Part shown: positions 1 through 9,515 of the stretch, piece after piece
How the letters are laid out: every line of letters starts with the position of its first letter
How positions within the stretch are numbered: the stretch's first letter is position 1
NCBI RefSeq assembly: GCF_002741945.1
Contig: NZ_MDVN01000001.1
Span: 211,200-275,199, forward strand
DNA from: Gaetbulibacter sp. 4G1
GTDB lineage: Bacteria > Bacteroidota > Bacteroidia > Flavobacteriales > Flavobacteriaceae
Length of the DNA: 64,000 nt
Direction: 5' to 3'
The notes under the pieces: model-generated
The model's input: the letters and a program-made list of their open reading frames with translations, nothing else
The model's database searches: none
Told to the model about the DNA's origin: nothing
Translations under genes and position numbers: made by a program

Positions 1-541
1 TTACCAACATGGTAACTTTTGTGCATAATTTAGATAAATAGTGAGCTTCTTCGCATGCAGAGTCTCCAGCACCTACAATAACAACTTCTTGATTTCTATA
101 GAAAAACCCATCACAAACTGCACATGCACTTACTCCACCTCCAAGTTTTAAATATTTTTGCTCAGATTCTAATCCTAAATATTTTGCTGAAGCCCCTGTT
201 GAAATAATAACAGTATCACAATGAATTTCTTTTTCTCCATTTACCCATACTTTATGTACATCTCCAGAAAAGTCTACTTTTGTTACCCAGCCATTTCGAA
301 CATCGGTTTCAAAGCGTTCAGCTTGTTTTTGTAATTGCATCATCATCTCTGGCCCAGTTACACCATCTGGATAGCCTGGAAAATTTTCAACTTCATTTGT
401 AGTTGTTAGCTGTCCTCCTGGTTGAGTACCTTGATACAAAACAGGTGACATATTAGCTCGAGCTGCGTAAATTGCAGCGGTATATCCTGCTGGCCCTGAG
501 CCAATAATTAAGCATTTTACTTTTTCTATTACTTCTGACAT
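1..541 (-). CDS. trxB: Thioredoxin-disulfide reductase, N-terminal part (runs off left edge)
   Basis: This flavoprotein reduces thioredoxin with NADPH in the cytoplasm. About 180 residues are visible, from the ATG at 541 to the window edge, so the C-terminal end is missing. The N-terminus carries the FAD-binding GSGPAGYTAA segment. Further on is GGGVSACAVCDG, whose CAVC is the redox-active dithiol of this enzyme family, followed by the VVIVGAGDSACEEA NADPH-binding Rossmann turn. It is transcribed away from the sugar gene cluster and has its own -7-like box close to the start, so it is probably a housekeeping neighbour and not part of the cluster. Identification is firm. Confidence 0.95.
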   Translation of the reverse strand, partial: MSEVIEKVKCLIIGSGPAGYTAAIYAARANMSPVLYQGTQPGGQLTTTNEVENFPGYPDGVTGPEMMMQLQKQAERFETDVRNGWVTKVDFSGDVHKVWVNGEKEIHCDTVIISTGASAKYLGLESEQKYLKLGGGVSACAVCDGFFYRNQEVVIVGAGDSACEEAHYLSKLCTKVTMLV

Positions 542-561
542 ATTTTCAATATTTATACTAG

Positions 562-569
562 CAAAAGTA
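562..569 (-). promoter_or_regulatory. Probable -7 promoter box of trxB
   Basis: Read on the minus strand this is TACTTTTG, an exact match to the Bacteroidota -7 consensus TAnnTTTG, placed 20 bases before the trxB ATG. I see no TTG at the usual 17-23 base distance upstream, so the -33 element is weak or absent. Confidence 0.4.
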
Positions 570-687
570 GCTTTTTTGGCTTAATGCTTACACAGAAGTT
601 ATCAACAGTTTTTATTAAAAGATAAGATTAATTTATAAAAAAGATTCTATTAATAAATCAGTAATATATTTTCTAAACTAAAAGACC

Positions 688-1425
688 CTATAGTTTTTTA
701 ATTTTAATGTTTCGATACCATACTTTATCGCGATGATCCTGTAACCCAATGTGACCTGTATGATATTTTCCAAACCCTTTCCAATCTTTGAATTTAGATT
801 TAGCAACCATCTTATCCCATTCTTCACCATGAACAGGAAATTCGACTATTACTTTTCCATTTAACGATGCACTTCCTGTATTTGAGTTATGATCTATCTT
901 GATTACACATAGATTCCATTCGCCAGCTGGCTTACATACATCGTAAGCTGGTTGCACCATATCATATAAGGCTCCCGCTTGATGAAACTTTGGATTTGCT
1001 TTTGCATCTGGGTGTTTGTCATTATCTAAAACTTGAATTTCTGGTCCCGTTTGATAAGCTTCAGGATAGGCTTCATCTTCAAAAATTCCCCAAAAAATAC
1101 CACTATTTCCTCCTTCGGAAACCTTCCATTCTAGAGATAAAATAAAATTAGTAAACTTCTCTTTAGTAATAATGTTTTTCCCGTCTTGTTCTCCAGGTGT
1201 AAATGCCATAGCCCCATCTTTTATAGACCATTCAGAATACAAACTATCAGATAAATATCCTCTCCAATTATCTAAAGAAGAACCGTCAAAAAGAGTAATC
1301 CATTCATCTGTTGTTTTTTCATCAAGAACTTTAACCTCATCCTTGTTTATAGGTGTATTGCTTTTTTCTTGTTTACAAGAAACTATTATTAACAATACAA
1401 GTAATATGTTAATTATTGATTTCAT
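688..1425 (-). CDS. DUF1080 (3-keto-disaccharide hydrolase family) lipoprotein
   Basis: A 245-residue protein with a lipoprotein signal (a short hydrophobic stretch ending IIVSC, Cys about residue 17), so it should sit on a membrane in the cell envelope. The rest is one PF06439-type concanavalin-like domain. It shows the family features WITLFDGSSLDNWRG near residue 42, GNSGIFWG in the middle, EIQVLDN, and a closing GHIGLQDHRDKVWYRNIKI. Members of this family cleave or eliminate 3-keto-glycosides made by sugar C3 dehydrogenases. It is the last gene of the minus-strand set, 40 bases after the dehydrogenase small subunit, so a 3-keto-sugar substrate is a reasonable inference; the actual sugar is unknown. 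Confidence 0.85.
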   Translation of the reverse strand: MKSIINILLVLLIIVSCKQEKSNTPINKDEVKVLDEKTTDEWITLFDGSSLDNWRGYLSDSLYSEWSIKDGAMAFTPGEQDGKNIITKEKFTNFILSLEWKVSEGGNSGIFWGIFEDEAYPEAYQTGPEIQVLDNDKHPDAKANPKFHQAGALYDMVQPAYDVCKPAGEWNLCVIKIDHNSNTGSASLNGKVIVEFPVHGEEWDKMVAKSKFKDWKGFGKYHTGHIGLQDHRDKVWYRNIKIKKL

Positions 1426-1465
1426 ATATATTATTTTTAAATATTTCTTTTCTGTAAAAAATTGT

Positions 1466-2170
1466 TTAACTAATCAAATTCCCATTATCGTCCCATTTTG
1501 CAACATCAGTTCTATTTGAGTTGTTAACACATTTAGCCAACCATTCTTCTTCATATTTAAATCCGTGCTTTCTTAAAATATGCTCAGGCACCCCATCCCA
1601 TACGTTTGGTGTATTCCCTTTATACCCCAATTCTTCTATTCCTTTTTTTGAAGTATAATAACCCGTAAGCGTTAAATTACGCATTCGAGTAAAAAAGGCT
1701 TCGCCTGATTTCAATTCTGGTTTGGTTTGTTCAGGATATGCTATTTGATTACAAATATCAAATTGTTCATCATTTGTACAAACAATGAATTCCTTATTAT
1801 ATTTTTTATTGCTGTAACTATCTAACCACATAATGCCTCCTCTTAAAGGAATTTGATGCACTTCTATATCTCTAGCTATAAAATCTACAAATTCTTTTAC
1901 GTCAACATCTGAAGCAGAATTATATTTATCGCTTTTAGGAAGGATTATATCGCATAAAACGGCTATAGTTGAAAGTTCGTGCTCATTAAAAAAATTAGTT
2001 TCTAGTATTTCTTGATCTCTTAATTTCTCTTTTTCAGTTCGTCCATATGGAGGTAATTCAGGTATTTTAGGCAAATCAACTGATGGATCAGATGGAGCAC
2101 AGCTATTTATTGCTATTCCAGTAGCAACCGAACCTAATAATATGGATTTTATACTATCACGCCTTTTCAT
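1466..2170 (-). CDS. Gluconate 2-dehydrogenase subunit 3 family protein
   Basis: This 234-residue protein is the small partner of the GMC dehydrogenase whose gene ends 11 bases upstream. It starts MKRRDSIKSIL, a twin-arginine-like signal, and has a Cys at the end of the hydrophobic stretch (AINSC), so it may also be lipidated. The body has the family pattern LSTIAVLCDIILPKSD followed by a predicted helical segment and GYYTSKKGIEELGYKGN. In related FAD-dependent sugar dehydrogenases the small subunit carries the Tat signal and takes the signal-less catalytic subunit across the membrane with it. That fits here, because the GMC protein has no signal of its own. Confidence 0.85.
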   Translation of the reverse strand: MKRRDSIKSILLGSVATGIAINSCAPSDPSVDLPKIPELPPYGRTEKEKLRDQEILETNFFNEHELSTIAVLCDIILPKSDKYNSASDVDVKEFVDFIARDIEVHQIPLRGGIMWLDSYSNKKYNKEFIVCTNDEQFDICNQIAYPEQTKPELKSGEAFFTRMRNLTLTGYYTSKKGIEELGYKGNTPNVWDGVPEHILRKHGFKYEEEWLAKCVNNSNRTDVAKWDDNGNLIS

Positions 2171-2181
2171 CTCTCAATTAT

Positions 2182-3900
2182 CTATATATTTTGTTTTTTT
2201 AATTCACTCACAATATAATCACAAGTTCGCCATGACAACGCTAGAATTGTCCATGTTGGGTTTTTGTCTGCTTGTGATACAAAAGGACCTGCGTCAACAA
2301 TAAATACATTATCCGCATCATGCAATTGCTGAAACTTATTGGTCACTGATTTTTTGGGATCATCACCCATTCTTGTTGTCCCTACTTCATGAATAATTCT
2401 GCCAGGGGTTTCCAACCCATACTCCTGATCTTCAGTTGGCCTATCTCCTAACACATGCCCCCCCATACCATCAGTAATTTCTTCGAATGTATCATGCATA
2501 TGCTTTGCTTGTAATTTTTCATGCTTACTCCACTTGTAATGAAACTTTAACACTGGAATACCCCATTCATCAACCACATTAGAATCTATTTCACAATAAT
2601 TACTCTCCATGGCAATACTCTCTCCTCGGCCTGCTAGCCAAATTAAAGATCCATAAAGTTTTTTAATGTCTTTTCTTAACTCATCGCCATAACCTCCAAC
2701 TTTACCTCCAATAAACTCATTCAACATATTAGTATTAAAGCCAAAACCATAGGCAGGCATACCCAAACCTCCTCCTACTTCAATATGGTAACCTCTAGGG
2801 AAATTCAATTTTTTATGATTACCCCACCAAGGCGAATAGACATGCATTCCTCCAACACCATCTTCATTATATATCTCTCTATTCATTAATTGAGGAATAA
2901 AAGCTACTCTACTAGCGCCTGTTGAATCATGCAAATATTTACCTACTAATCCACTACTATTTCCCAAGCCATCTCTATGTACTTTGCTTTTAGAATTAAG
3001 TAAAATTCTAGCAGAACTACATGCTGAAGCTGCTAAAACAACAACTTTGGCATTTAATTTATATTCTTTTCTGTCTATTTTATTAATAAAAATAACTCCT
3101 GTGGCTTTACCAGAATCATTTGTAACTACTTCTCTAACCATTGAATCTGTATAAAGCTTTATTTGCCCTCCAGATTTTTGAGCTGGAAATATTAAACATG
3201 AACCTGAAGAAAAGTCAGCGTAAGCACTACATGATCTATTGCATTGTCCACAATAAAAACATACTCCCCTATTTTCATTAATTGGCTTAGTTAATATTGA
3301 CATACGCGATGGATATACAGGTACATTAGCTTTTCGAGCCCCTTTAATGTAATACATTTCGTGCAGCCTTGGTTTAGGTGCAGGTAAAAAGTATCCATCA
3401 GGGTCATTTGGCAAATTTTCATTACTTCCAAAAACACCTATAAGCTTATCTACTTTATCATAATATGGCTTAACGTCATCATAAGAAATTGGCCAATCAT
3501 CACCTAGGCCATCTATACTTTTCCTTTTAAAGTCTAAAGGCCCAAATCTTAAAGAAATTCTTCCCCAATGGTTAGTTCTACCACCAAGCATTCTAGATCT
3601 AAACCAGTCAAATTTTGTTCCTTGTTTTTTGGTATAGGGTTCTCCTTCAATTTCCCAGCCACCATAAGCAGCATCAAAATCACCAAAAGGTCTAGTAGAT
3701 CCAGCTCCTCGTCTTGGAGATTCATAAGGCCACCTTAGTTGTGTGCGTGTATTAGGATCAGCTGGATCAAAAAATGGTCCAGCTTCTATAACTGCTATAT
3801 TTAAACCAGCCTCTGAAAGTATTTTAGTAGCCATTCCTCCTCCGGCTCCAGAGCCAACAATAATAACATCAAAAGTTTCTGGTGATTCTTTTATTTGCAT
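2182..3900 (-). CDS. GMC family FAD-dependent sugar dehydrogenase
   Basis: A 572-residue GMC oxidoreductase. The FAD-binding Rossmann motif GSGAGGGMATKIL is near residue 17. HEVGTTRMGDDP and ADKNPTW near the C-terminus contain the usual catalytic His and Asn positions. A middle segment reads CFYCGQCNRSC (CxxCxxCxxxC), like the Cys cluster that holds an Fe-S centre in FAD glucose dehydrogenases. There is no signal peptide; export probably depends on the following small subunit. I chose the ATG at 3900 over the GTG codon one position upstream (3903). The expected reaction is oxidation of a sugar or glycoside hydroxyl, probably at C3, with electrons passed to a cytochrome. Substrate is not known from sequence. 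Confidence 0.88.
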   Translation of the reverse strand: MQIKESPETFDVIIVGSGAGGGMATKILSEAGLNIAVIEAGPFFDPADPNTRTQLRWPYESPRRGAGSTRPFGDFDAAYGGWEIEGEPYTKKQGTKFDWFRSRMLGGRTNHWGRISLRFGPLDFKRKSIDGLGDDWPISYDDVKPYYDKVDKLIGVFGSNENLPNDPDGYFLPAPKPRLHEMYYIKGARKANVPVYPSRMSILTKPINENRGVCFYCGQCNRSCSAYADFSSGSCLIFPAQKSGGQIKLYTDSMVREVVTNDSGKATGVIFINKIDRKEYKLNAKVVVLAASACSSARILLNSKSKVHRDGLGNSSGLVGKYLHDSTGASRVAFIPQLMNREIYNEDGVGGMHVYSPWWGNHKKLNFPRGYHIEVGGGLGMPAYGFGFNTNMLNEFIGGKVGGYGDELRKDIKKLYGSLIWLAGRGESIAMESNYCEIDSNVVDEWGIPVLKFHYKWSKHEKLQAKHMHDTFEEITDGMGGHVLGDRPTEDQEYGLETPGRIIHEVGTTRMGDDPKKSVTNKFQQLHDADNVFIVDAGPFVSQADKNPTWTILALSWRTCDYIVSELKKQNI

Positions 3901-3925
3901 CACTCTTTGATTGAATAATAATTAA

Positions 3926-4978
3926 TTAAAGACCTAATATTTGTTTCAATTGTTCCTTATCTGTTTCGTTTCCTGCAAAATCATCAAAACTCCTTTCGGC
4001 TGCTTCAATAATATGCTTCTGTATAAAAGGAGCTCCTTCTCTTGCCCCTTGGTCAGAAGATTTTATACAGCACTCCCATTCCATAACTGCCCAAACATTA
4101 CAGTCGTATTTTGTTAGTTTTGAAAATATACTTTTAAAATCTACCTGCCCGTCTCCCAATGATCTAAAACGTCCTGCTCTATCTTTCCAATCAGCATATC
4201 CTCCATAAACACCTTGCTTACCTGTAGGGTTAAATTCGGCATCTTTTACATGAAATGCTTTAATGTGTTCATGGTAAAAATCAATAAAAGCCAAATAATC
4301 TAATTGTTGTAATACAAAATGTGATGGATCATACAGAATATTAACTCGTTTATGATTTCCTGTTGCTTCTAAGAAGCGTTCAAAAGAAATTCCATCGTGT
4401 AAATCTTCACCAGGATGAATCTCATAGCATACATCTACACCAATTTCATCAAAATGATTTAAAATAGGAATCCAGCGGTTAGCCAATTCCTTAAAACCCA
4501 TTTCTACCAATCCATTAGGGCGTTGTGGCCATGGATACATGGTGTGCCACATTAAAGCTCCTGAAAATGTGGCATGAGAATTTAATCCTAACTTACTACT
4601 TGCCGTTCCAGACTTTTTTACAAAATCTATAGCCCATTCTGTTCTAGCCTTTGGGTTTTTTCTAACTGATTCTGGTGCAAAACCGTCAAACATCACATCA
4701 TAAGCTGGATTTACTGCCACTAATTGACCTTGTAAATGAGTTGACAACTCCGTTATTTCTAAACCATACGATTCTACTTTGCCTTTTAACTCATCGCAAT
4801 AAGTTTGACTTTCTGCCGCCTTATCAATATCAATTAAGCTAGATTCCCATGTAGGTATTTGTATTCCTTTATACCCTAAATCTGAAGCCCATTTACACAT
4901 CCCTTCCAGAGAATTAAATGGAGCTTCACTTCCAGCAAATTGTGCTAAAAAAACAGCAGGTCCTTTTATTGTTTTCAT
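3926..4978 (-). CDS. Sugar phosphate isomerase/epimerase-like TIM-barrel protein
   Basis: A 350-residue AP endonuclease-2/xylose-isomerase-like TIM barrel with no export signal, so cytoplasmic. The metal-binding positions of the fold can be followed: YEIHPGED (Glu), LYDPSHFV (Asp/His), AFHVKDAEF (His) and VMEWECC (Glu) near the C-terminal end of the barrel. Enzymes of this superfamily isomerise sugars or cleave and hydrate 3-keto-glycoside intermediates (the DgpC/CarC type). It lies between a cytoplasmic Gfo/Idh/MocA enzyme and the GMC dehydrogenase, which favours a role on an oxidised sugar. The exact reaction cannot be read from sequence. Confidence 0.8.
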   Translation of the reverse strand: MKTIKGPAVFLAQFAGSEAPFNSLEGMCKWASDLGYKGIQIPTWESSLIDIDKAAESQTYCDELKGKVESYGLEITELSTHLQGQLVAVNPAYDVMFDGFAPESVRKNPKARTEWAIDFVKKSGTASSKLGLNSHATFSGALMWHTMYPWPQRPNGLVEMGFKELANRWIPILNHFDEIGVDVCYEIHPGEDLHDGISFERFLEATGNHKRVNILYDPSHFVLQQLDYLAFIDFYHEHIKAFHVKDAEFNPTGKQGVYGGYADWKDRAGRFRSLGDGQVDFKSIFSKLTKYDCNVWAVMEWECCIKSSDQGAREGAPFIQKHIIEAAERSFDDFAGNETDKEQLKQILGL

Positions 4979-5049
4979 CTATTATTTTATTTTTAATTGG
5001 GCTAGATCAACTTGCTAATTATCATAGCAAATTTCATGTTTTTATTTTT

Positions 5050-6183
5050 CTATATATCTAGCCAAACATTACCTGATTTATGAGATTCAACACATTTTTC
5101 TATAAATTTCATACCTCGAACACCATCATTCATTGTTGGATACTCCCCACTATCATAGGCTTGCTTTCTAATTGCTTTTGCTACACCATAATAAATATTA
5201 CCCATTGAATCAAATATACCTTCAGGGTGCCCTGGTGGTAATTTAGTTCCATCTAGTGAGACTTCACCATTATAAGCATGACCTGGCTTTAATACTTGTA
5301 AAGGTTTATCATCTGTTAAATAATACAGATAATTCGGATTTTCTTGCTTCCAGTTAAAACCTCCTTTTGTTCCGTAAATTTTTACTTCTAGTCCATTTTC
5401 TTCACCTGTAGCAATTTGGCTTGAACGTATAACTCCTTTTACATATTCTGAAAAACGTACAAGTATAGTTCCATCTACATCTAATTGATTGTCTTCGTAT
5501 CTTGTATTAAGGTCTGCTAAAACAGATTTAACTTCTAATCCTGTTAAATATTCTGCCATATTAAAAGCATGCGTTCCAATATCTCCAACACAGCTACTTA
5601 TTCCTGCTTTTTTAGGGTCTAAACGCCAAATTGTTTTTCGTAGTTCTTTATCTAATAGTATAGGGTTTATCCATCCTTGATAATACTGAACATCAACTTT
5701 ATGTACTTCTCCTATTATACCAGATTGAATCATTTCGCGCATTTGACGAATCATAGGGTAGCCTGTATATGTGTATGTTACAGCAAAAATCGTATTAGAT
5801 TTCTCAAGCGCGTTTTCTAAAATTTTAGCTTCAGCAAGTGTGGTAGTTAATGGTTTTTCACATATAACGTGGAATCCGTTCTCAATCAATTTTTTTGCCA
5901 TAGGGAAATGCAAAAAATTTGGAGTAAGAACAGAAACCACTTCTATTCTTTCGGACTCTGGAAGTTTTAATTCTTCTTCAATAAACGTATCAAAATCAAT
6001 ATAAATACGGTTTTCTGACAATCCCAATTTTTGCGCAAAACTTAAATTATCTTCCCAATTGGGGTTAAACACACCTCCTATAATTTCATATTTATCGTAC
6101 ATTGACGAGGCTACTCTGTGTAATACACCTATAAGCGAATCTCCGCCACCGCCAAGTATTCCTAATTTAATTTTTTCTGACAT
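5050..6183 (-). CDS. Gfo/Idh/MocA family NAD(P)-dependent oxidoreductase, cytoplasmic
   Basis: A 377-residue two-domain oxidoreductase. The N-terminal Rossmann domain begins KLGILGGGGDSLIG. The conserved CEKPLTTT carries the catalytic Lys of the family, and CVGDIGTHAFNMAEYL in the C-terminal domain supplies the conserved Asp/His. There is no signal peptide, unlike the two homologues at 13814 and 16104. It probably oxidises or reduces a sugar or inositol-type alcohol at a ring carbon with tightly bound or free NAD(P). It sits next to a transporter and a TIM-barrel enzyme, suggesting intracellular processing of an imported keto-sugar. The ATG at 6183 is well placed, 23 bases after the preceding transporter. 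Confidence 0.85.
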   Translation of the reverse strand: MSEKIKLGILGGGGDSLIGVLHRVASSMYDKYEIIGGVFNPNWEDNLSFAQKLGLSENRIYIDFDTFIEEELKLPESERIEVVSVLTPNFLHFPMAKKLIENGFHVICEKPLTTTLAEAKILENALEKSNTIFAVTYTYTGYPMIRQMREMIQSGIIGEVHKVDVQYYQGWINPILLDKELRKTIWRLDPKKAGISSCVGDIGTHAFNMAEYLTGLEVKSVLADLNTRYEDNQLDVDGTILVRFSEYVKGVIRSSQIATGEENGLEVKIYGTKGGFNWKQENPNYLYYLTDDKPLQVLKPGHAYNGEVSLDGTKLPPGHPEGIFDSMGNIYYGVAKAIRKQAYDSGEYPTMNDGVRGMKFIEKCVESHKSGNVWLDI

Positions 6184-6206
6184 TTTTCTTCTTTTATATT
6201 AGAGAA

Positions 6207-7370
6207 CTATGCTGCTTTTCTTTTTTTCATGTAGATATTTAAGCCTAAAAATGCTACAATTAATATTGCTGGTAAAATAGACATTGTCCTTAAGGCTTCA
6301 GTAGCATTTGCATCGTCCATAAGTTTTCCCATAATTGGTAGCACTATTGAAACCGAAAACATACCAGCTCCGCCCATAATAGAAAGTCCTAAAGCGCCAG
6401 TTTCGGGTAAATATTCAGCAACAAAACCTAACATTGTTGGCCAGAAAAAAGTAACACCTACAGCAAAAACTGCAGCAGCAACAAACGTCATTCCTCCACT
6501 AGTAATAGTTAACAACCAAAGGCCAATAAAAGTAAATATAGCAGAATACAACAGCATACCCGAAGGGCTTAGTTTATGAACTACTTGACCAGCAGACAAC
6601 CTACCTAAAGCCATTATTCCATTTATAAAAGCCAAGACTAATAACGGTGCAGCAACCGAAGTTTTTAATAACGACTCAATACGTTGAGTAGTACCTAATT
6701 CTGAAGCAGCGGTAAGAAACATACAAAGCATCATAAATAAGAACAATGGATTTAATATACTTTTAAACATTTTCTTATTACTAATACCTAGTTGCACACG
6801 TTCTGTTACAGGGAATTTTTGCCCAAAAAACATTATACCGTAAATTATTAACGGAATAAATAACGTAGCTACCATTACTTGCCACGGCAATCCCATAACA
6901 TCCATTACCAACCACGCTATTAAAGATCCTATCACAATACCTCCTGGAAACCATACATGAAATCTATTAAGCATTTTGGTTTTACTATCTGGATACATTG
7001 ATGCCACCAATGGGTTTAATGCTGCTTCTACCATTCCATTACCAATACCTACAAATAATGTAGCTATAAAAAGTGAGGTCATAGAATCTGCCATGATTGT
7101 CCATACAATTCCAATAGCATGTGTAAAAAAAGCAATCCAAGTAATTTTTTTAATTCCTAGAAAATCAACTAATGGTCCGCCAATTATCATCGCGATTGTA
7201 AATCCAAAAAAAGCAGGCGCAAAAGCGTACCCAAGTTGTTCTAAAGTTAATCCAATACCTTCTGGACCAAAAACAGTTTCTAACTTTGCTCTTATAGCAA
7301 AGGTCATAGATGTAGTAATTAAAGCAAGACAGCTTGCTAAAAAAAGCTTGTTTTTATTAATGTTTTCCAT
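6207..7370 (-). CDS. MFS sugar transporter
   Basis: A 387-residue integral membrane protein with about twelve hydrophobic segments, of the major facilitator superfamily. Visible features are the GGPLVDFLGIKK loop between helices 2 and 3 (the usual MFS position) and the FPGGIVIGSL segment common in sugar-transporting members. It is the second gene of the minus-strand set and the only inner-membrane transporter in it. The gene that follows encodes a signal-less Gfo/Idh/MocA enzyme. A likely job is import of the periplasmically oxidised sugar, but this is an inference from position. Confidence 0.82.
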   Translation of the reverse strand: MENINKNKLFLASCLALITTSMTFAIRAKLETVFGPEGIGLTLEQLGYAFAPAFFGFTIAMIIGGPLVDFLGIKKITWIAFFTHAIGIVWTIMADSMTSLFIATLFVGIGNGMVEAALNPLVASMYPDSKTKMLNRFHVWFPGGIVIGSLIAWLVMDVMGLPWQVMVATLFIPLIIYGIMFFGQKFPVTERVQLGISNKKMFKSILNPLFLFMMLCMFLTAASELGTTQRIESLLKTSVAAPLLVLAFINGIMALGRLSAGQVVHKLSPSGMLLYSAIFTFIGLWLLTITSGGMTFVAAAVFAVGVTFFWPTMLGFVAEYLPETGALGLSIMGGAGMFSVSIVLPIMGKLMDDANATEALRTMSILPAILIVAFLGLNIYMKKRKAA

Positions 7371-7390
7371 TATTATTTGGTTTAGTTAGT

Positions 7391-8356
7391 TTATTTTGAA
7401 AGTTGTTTTCCAACTTGTAATAGCAAATTTTTAGTAGCAATAATACCATCCTTTTCACTCAACCTACTTCCTTCGTATTCTATTCCTATATAACCCGAGT
7501 ACCCTGCATCTTTTACAGTTTGTAGTATTCTTGTGTAATCAATTACTGTTTCATTCCCGTTTTCGTCAAAATCATACGACTTTGCACTTACAGCTTTGGC
7601 ATAAGGCATTAATTCTTTAACTCCTTTATACTTATCATATTCCTCTTCGCAGCCGCCATCTTTATATTTAATGCAAAAATTTCCAAAATCTGGTAACGTC
7701 CCGCAATTAGGCATATTTACTTTTGCCATAACACTTGCTAACCATTGACCATCTGAAGTATAACCTCCATGATTTTCTACCAAGACATTAATGCCTTGAG
7801 TTTGCGCATATTCAGATAACTTTGTTAAACCAACAACTGCCTGATTCATAACTTCATCATAAGTCCCTTCTCCATGGGCATTAACTCTAATAGAATGACA
7901 CCCTAATGCTTTTGCTGCATCCACCCATTTTTTATGGTTCTCTAATGCTGTGTTTAAATGATTTTCATCATTACTTGCCAAATTACCTTCACCATCAATC
8001 ATTATTAATAAATTTTTTACTCCATGCTTTTCACTTTCTGCTTTCAATTTTTTAACTACTTCATCTATACCTAATTCTTCAACTTCCTTTTTATACAAAC
8101 CACTAACATATTCAACAGCCTCAAAACCTAAATTGTGAGCTTCTTTAGCAAAATCAAAAGGGCTTACATCTCCACTTCTAAATTTTTTATGCAAAGACCA
8201 TTGTGCCAAAGAAATTTTAAAAAACATAGGTTGTTCGACTTTTTTAGTTACGACTGTAGCAGATTTTTCTTTAGTTTCTTTACAAGCAAAGGAAACAAGT
8301 ACCAACAATACAATAATTATTTTGGTGTTATTATAAATTGACTGTTTTATATTCAT
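7391..8356 (-). CDS. TIM-barrel sugar isomerase/epimerase-like lipoprotein
   Basis: A 321-residue protein whose first 26 residues form a lipoprotein signal (hydrophobic VLLVLVSFAC). The rest is a xylose-isomerase-like TIM barrel with VLVENHGGYTSDG, TLPDFGNFC, KAVSAKSYDF and YIGIEYEGSRL marking the metal-site strands. It is therefore an envelope-located relative of the cytoplasmic TIM-barrel protein at 3926. It is the first gene of the minus-strand set. A degenerate copy of the putative AraC site lies 86 bases upstream. Expected action is on a 3-keto-sugar or its elimination product outside the cytoplasm; the reaction is not proven. Confidence 0.8.
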   Translation of the reverse strand: MNIKQSIYNNTKIIIVLLVLVSFACKETKEKSATVVTKKVEQPMFFKISLAQWSLHKKFRSGDVSPFDFAKEAHNLGFEAVEYVSGLYKKEVEELGIDEVVKKLKAESEKHGVKNLLIMIDGEGNLASNDENHLNTALENHKKWVDAAKALGCHSIRVNAHGEGTYDEVMNQAVVGLTKLSEYAQTQGINVLVENHGGYTSDGQWLASVMAKVNMPNCGTLPDFGNFCIKYKDGGCEEEYDKYKGVKELMPYAKAVSAKSYDFDENGNETVIDYTRILQTVKDAGYSGYIGIEYEGSRLSEKDGIIATKNLLLQVGKQLSK

Positions 8357-8441
8357 GATTAGTTATTATTTGGTTAAACAAATGAAATCTAGTTAACAAC
8401 GTGAATATAAATATTAGAACTTAAAACAATGTGTATTTTTA

Positions 8442-8464
8442 TTCAGTGAAAGAATTTAAACAAT
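8442..8464 (+). promoter_or_regulatory. Degenerate copy of the AraC-type operator before the minus-strand set
   Basis: The plus strand reads TTCAGTGAA, then six bases, then TTAAACAAT. Compared with the minus-strand reading of the site at 33111, 17 of 23 positions agree. It lies 86 bases upstream of the ATG at 8356. Its orientation is reversed relative to the gene, and no -7 box sits at the 22-base distance seen at the other sites, so it is the weakest member. Confidence 0.35.
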
Positions 8465-8483
8465 TTTTAATCTTTGTATTTTA

Positions 8484-9515
8484 CTAAGAAAACTGATAAT
8501 TATCAATAGTATTTTTTAACCTATACTCATTTGGCGAACATTTTTCATGTTTCTTAAATACTGTTGCAAAATATTGACTTGTTGCAAAACCACACATGTA
8601 TGCCACTTCTGCTATAGTTAAATCTCTATTTTCGAGAAGCATTTTTTTGGACATTTCTAAGCGTTTCATAACCAAATAACGCATTGGCGTTAAGTTAGTT
8701 AATCTTTTAAAATGATGTGTAAACCTTGTTAATCCTACACCTGCAGACTGAGACATTAACTCTATAGTCCAATTTTCAGTTAAATTATTTTCAAGCTCTT
8801 TAAGAAAGAATTTTACACTTCTTGAACTATCTGTAAGAGACTCATTCAATACAATATCATCAGTATTTAACAAATCAAGTATCAAAATTAACAAGTAGTT
8901 AATAAGGAGTCTTATTCTTGATGCATTACTTCCTTCCTTATCTGTATCTACAGCTTTATTGATTTGAAGAAAACAATCTCTTATTTTTTTATCTGTCTTT
9001 AAAATAGATTTTTCATTTTGTCTTAAAATTGTGGTAAGCCTAGACAGATCATCAGGAGTTAAAGTAATCCAATCTGGCCAAACCCAATCTTGGTGGGGTC
9101 TACGAACTCCTAAATCTATAATTACCCAATAAAATTTTCCCATACCTATATTGGGGTTTCCTACTTTATGCGCTTCCCAAGGCCTAGTAATGGTTAAGTA
9201 ATTTGGTTCTAAAACCATTTCTTTATTCTCTTGAGAATAAGGCATCGTTCCAGATTCTAAAAAATGAAACTCAATACCCTCATTTCTATGCCAATCTAAC
9301 CCCCAATCTTGTGGTTCATTAGCATCCCAATAACCTATACTATTAAGCCCTAATGTATTTTTATCCAAGCGATCTCCAGGATATGTATGTCTTGCTAATG
9401 CTTTAAATTTTAACTTTTTTCGATTAATAGCATCAACTAATGGTAAACACGTGTCTGCATGATACACTATTCCATTAGCCTCATATGGCTGTATTTTTTG
9501 TATGTTTATTTTCAC
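8484..9515 (-). CDS. AraC family transcriptional regulator
   Basis: About 343 residues: an N-terminal cupin-like sensing domain (LARHTYPGDRLDKN, then HRNEGIEFHFLESG) and a C-terminal pair of helix-turn-helix motifs. The second ends CGFATSQYFATVFKK with the usual SPNEYR finish, typical of AraC/XylS activators. The frame is open to a TTG at 9545, but no ATG exists there. I prefer the GTG at 9515, which gives VKINIQKIQPYE as N-terminus. It lies between the two facing sugar-oxidation sets, so it is the obvious candidate regulator of both. The operator-like sequence at 9511-9529 overlaps this start, which suggests autoregulation. Start choice is uncertain. Confidence 0.85.
   Translation of the reverse strand: MKINIQKIQPYEANGIVYHADTCLPLVDAINRKKLKFKALARHTYPGDRLDKNTLGLNSIGYWDANEPQDWGLDWHRNEGIEFHFLESGTMPYSQENKEMVLEPNYLTITRPWEAHKVGNPNIGMGKFYWVIIDLGVRRPHQDWVWPDWITLTPDDLSRLTTILRQNEKSILKTDKKIRDCFLQINKAVDTDKEGSNASRIRLLINYLLILILDLLNTDDIVLNESLTDSSRSVKFFLKELENNLTENWTIELMSQSAGVGLTRFTHHFKRLTNLTPMRYLVMKRLEMSKKMLLENRDLTIAEVAYMCGFATSQYFATVFKKHEKCSPNEYRLKNTIDNYQFS

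Noticed and set aside
599..607. TTATCAACA resembling a DnaA box near trxB
   Set aside because: One isolated, imperfect copy; no cluster of boxes or replication genes nearby.
6976..7389. 137-codon plus-strand frame opposite the MFS transporter
   Set aside because: It lies fully within a strongly supported minus-strand membrane protein gene and has no recognisable product or upstream signals.
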